Below are positions 62,916-64,000 of a DNA stretch of 64,000 nt, in pieces. The stretch covers positions 62,001-126,000 of the forward strand of contig NZ_JALIQS010000010.1 of NCBI RefSeq assembly GCF_024704725.1, written 5' to 3'. The DNA comes from Shinella sp. CPCC 101442 (lineage in GTDB: Bacteria; Pseudomonadota; Alphaproteobacteria; Rhizobiales; Rhizobiaceae). The notes under the pieces were generated by a model. That model worked only from the letters and a program-made list of their open reading frames with translations, had not been told where the DNA came from and did no database searches. The position numbers and the translations under genes are program-made. Each line of letters opens with the position of its first letter. Within the stretch, counting starts at the first letter, position 1.

Positions 62916-64000
62916 TCACGCTGCCTCTTCGTCCTTCGCCTTTTCCGCCAGCAGCTTTTGGGCGCTCACGAAATCCACCTTGCCGGAGCCGAGCACGGGC
63001 ACCGCCCCGACCTTCACCTCCGACGGCACCATCATGTCCATGGCGCCACGGTCCTTGGCGTAGCGCAGGAAGGCTGCCCGGGTGGCGTCCGGCGCGTCGG
63101 TCAGAAGGACGAGGCGCTCGCCCTTCTTGGCATCGGGCAGCGAGACGACGACCGAGAGTGTGCTGGGCCAAATCTCACCGGCCAACGCTTCGACAGCGGC
63201 CAGCGAGACCATTTCGCCGCCGATCTTGGCAAAGCGCTTGGCGCGGCCGCGGATGGTGATGAAGCCGTCCTCGTCCACCATCACGATGTCGCCGGTATCG
63301 TGCCAGCCATCGGGTGTAGGCTCCAGTACGCCGGGATTTTCGGCCCGTAGATAGCCGGACATGACATTGGCGCCGCGCACTAAGAGACGGCCGCCTTCGT
63401 CAACGCCGGGGACGGGATCCAGCCGATATTCCATGCCGGGCATAATCTTGCCGACGCTGCCCGCCTTGTTGAACATCGGCGTGTTAAGCGCGATGACCGG
63501 GGCGGCCTCGGTGACGCCGTAGCCTTCGAGGATGCGCACGCCGAACTTTTCCATGTAGAGCGCGCGGGTGGTGGCACGCACCGGTTCCGCGCCGGCAAAG
63601 CAGTAGCGGATCGAGCGGAAGTCGTAGGGATGCGCCGTGCGGGCGTAACCGTTGAGGAAGGTATCCGTGCCGAAGATGATGGTGGCATTGGAGGAATAGA
63701 TCAGCTCCGGGATGATCCTGTAGTGCAGCGGCGACGGATAGAAATAGACCGGAACGCCGGAAACGAGCGGCAGGATGGTGCCGGCAGTGAGGCCGAAGGA
63801 GTGGAAGACCGGCAGGATGTTGAACACCTTGTCGCCCGAATGGAAATCGATGCGGGAGGCGGCCTGCGCGGCGTTGGAGAGGATGTTGCGATGGGTGAGC
63901 ACAACGCCCTTCGGAGTGCCCTCCGAGCCTGACGTGAAGAGAACCACCGCCGGATCGTCCGCCCCGCGTTTGATGAGGGGGCGGCTTTTTCGCAGGAGGC
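62916..64000 (-). CDS. aas: Acyl-ACP synthetase/2-acylglycerophosphoethanolamine acyltransferase, C-terminal part
   Basis: The C-terminal AMP-forming ligase domain of an Aas-type bifunctional enzyme, cut by the window end. It has the P-loop-like VLFTSGSEGTPKG near the edge, the GYGVTEAAPV motif, WHDTGDIVMVDEDGF and RAKRFAKIGGEMVS, all closer to Aas than to free fatty-acid CoA ligases. Aas reacylates lysophospholipids in the inner membrane and activates fatty acids on ACP. About 361 codons are visible; the N-terminal acyltransferase domain would be outside. It is convergent with the unknown operon and shares its terminator. Confidence 0.88.
   Translation of the reverse strand, partial: LLRKSRPLIKRGADDPAVVLFTSGSEGTPKGVVLTHRNILSNAAQAASRIDFHSGDKVFNILPVFHSFGLTAGTILPLVSGVPVYFYPSPLHYRIIPELIYSSNATIIFGTDTFLNGYARTAHPYDFRSIRYCFAGAEPVRATTRALYMEKFGVRILEGYGVTEAAPVIALNTPMFNKAGSVGKIMPGMEYRLDPVPGVDEGGRLLVRGANVMSGYLRAENPGVLEPTPDGWHDTGDIVMVDEDGFITIRGRAKRFAKIGGEMVSLAAVEALAGEIWPSTLSVVVSLPDAKKGERLVLLTDAPDATRAAFLRYAKDRGAMDMMVPSEVKVGAVPVLGSGKVDFVSAQKLLAEKAKDEEAA

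Noticed and set aside
1-64000. tRNA, rRNA or insertion sequence genes
   Set aside because: None recognised on reading both strands; a covariance-model or transposase search was not possible here.

Overview
The window looks like chromosome or large replicon from an alphaproteobacterium, most likely Rhizobiaceae (Rhizobium/Ensifer/Shinella-like). The reasons are high GC, GC-rich third codon positions, an ExoF/ExoY-type polysaccharide export set, an Aas of rhizobial type, and many ATGA-coupled operons. I cannot fix the genus from sequence alone. I see no rRNA, tRNA, CRISPR array or insertion sequence.

Left edge, 1-4.1 kb: part of a branched-chain amino acid/urea/amide-type ABC transporter (permease cut by the window edge, plus a Tat-type binding protein), an AmiC-like binding-fold protein with no signal peptide, and a divergent MarR regulator.

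Centre, 4.2-38.8 kb: a large Wzx/Wzy-type extracellular heteropolysaccharide locus. It holds dTDP-L-rhamnose synthesis (rfbCBDA), an ExoY-like initiating transferase, six further glycosyltransferases including a WecG/TagA type, Wzz and a separate degenerate BY-kinase-like ATPase, UDP-ManNAcA synthesis (wecB, wecC), a WlbA/B/C-like amino-uronic acid module, a further epimerase/aminotransferase/acyltransferase module, Wzy polymerase, Wzx flippase and an ExoF-like export protein. Two LuxR-type regulators with degenerate receiver domains lie within it. Two homologous parallel beta-helix proteins are present, one with a Sec signal and one as a calcium-binding RTX protein; they may cut or modify the polymer. 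Most promoter gaps of the locus carry perfect inverted repeats.

39.7-46.6 kb: an accessory metabolic cluster with an orphan fused dipeptide-type ABC ATPase, homoserine dehydrogenase, aldehyde dehydrogenase, DapA-like lyase, a homoserine-kinase-like protein lacking catalytic aspartates, and an Lrp/AsnC regulator. Homoserine or aspartate-semialdehyde use is the best guess.

46.7-57.6 kb: a betaine-type catabolic operon. It has a LysR regulator, ketoglutarate-semialdehyde-type dehydrogenase, an M19 dipeptidase relative lacking part of its zinc site, an unknown 564-residue protein, a DUF3726 protein, an Ldh-family reductase, a glycine-betaine-type ABC transporter and purU, which has a frameshift here.

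57.7-64 kb: a tightly coupled five-gene operon of unknown function (GNAT-like, ThiF/E1-like, membrane protein, second GNAT, Acg-like nitroreductase), convergent with the end of an aas acyl-ACP synthetase/acyltransferase gene. This operon is the best candidate for an undescribed system.
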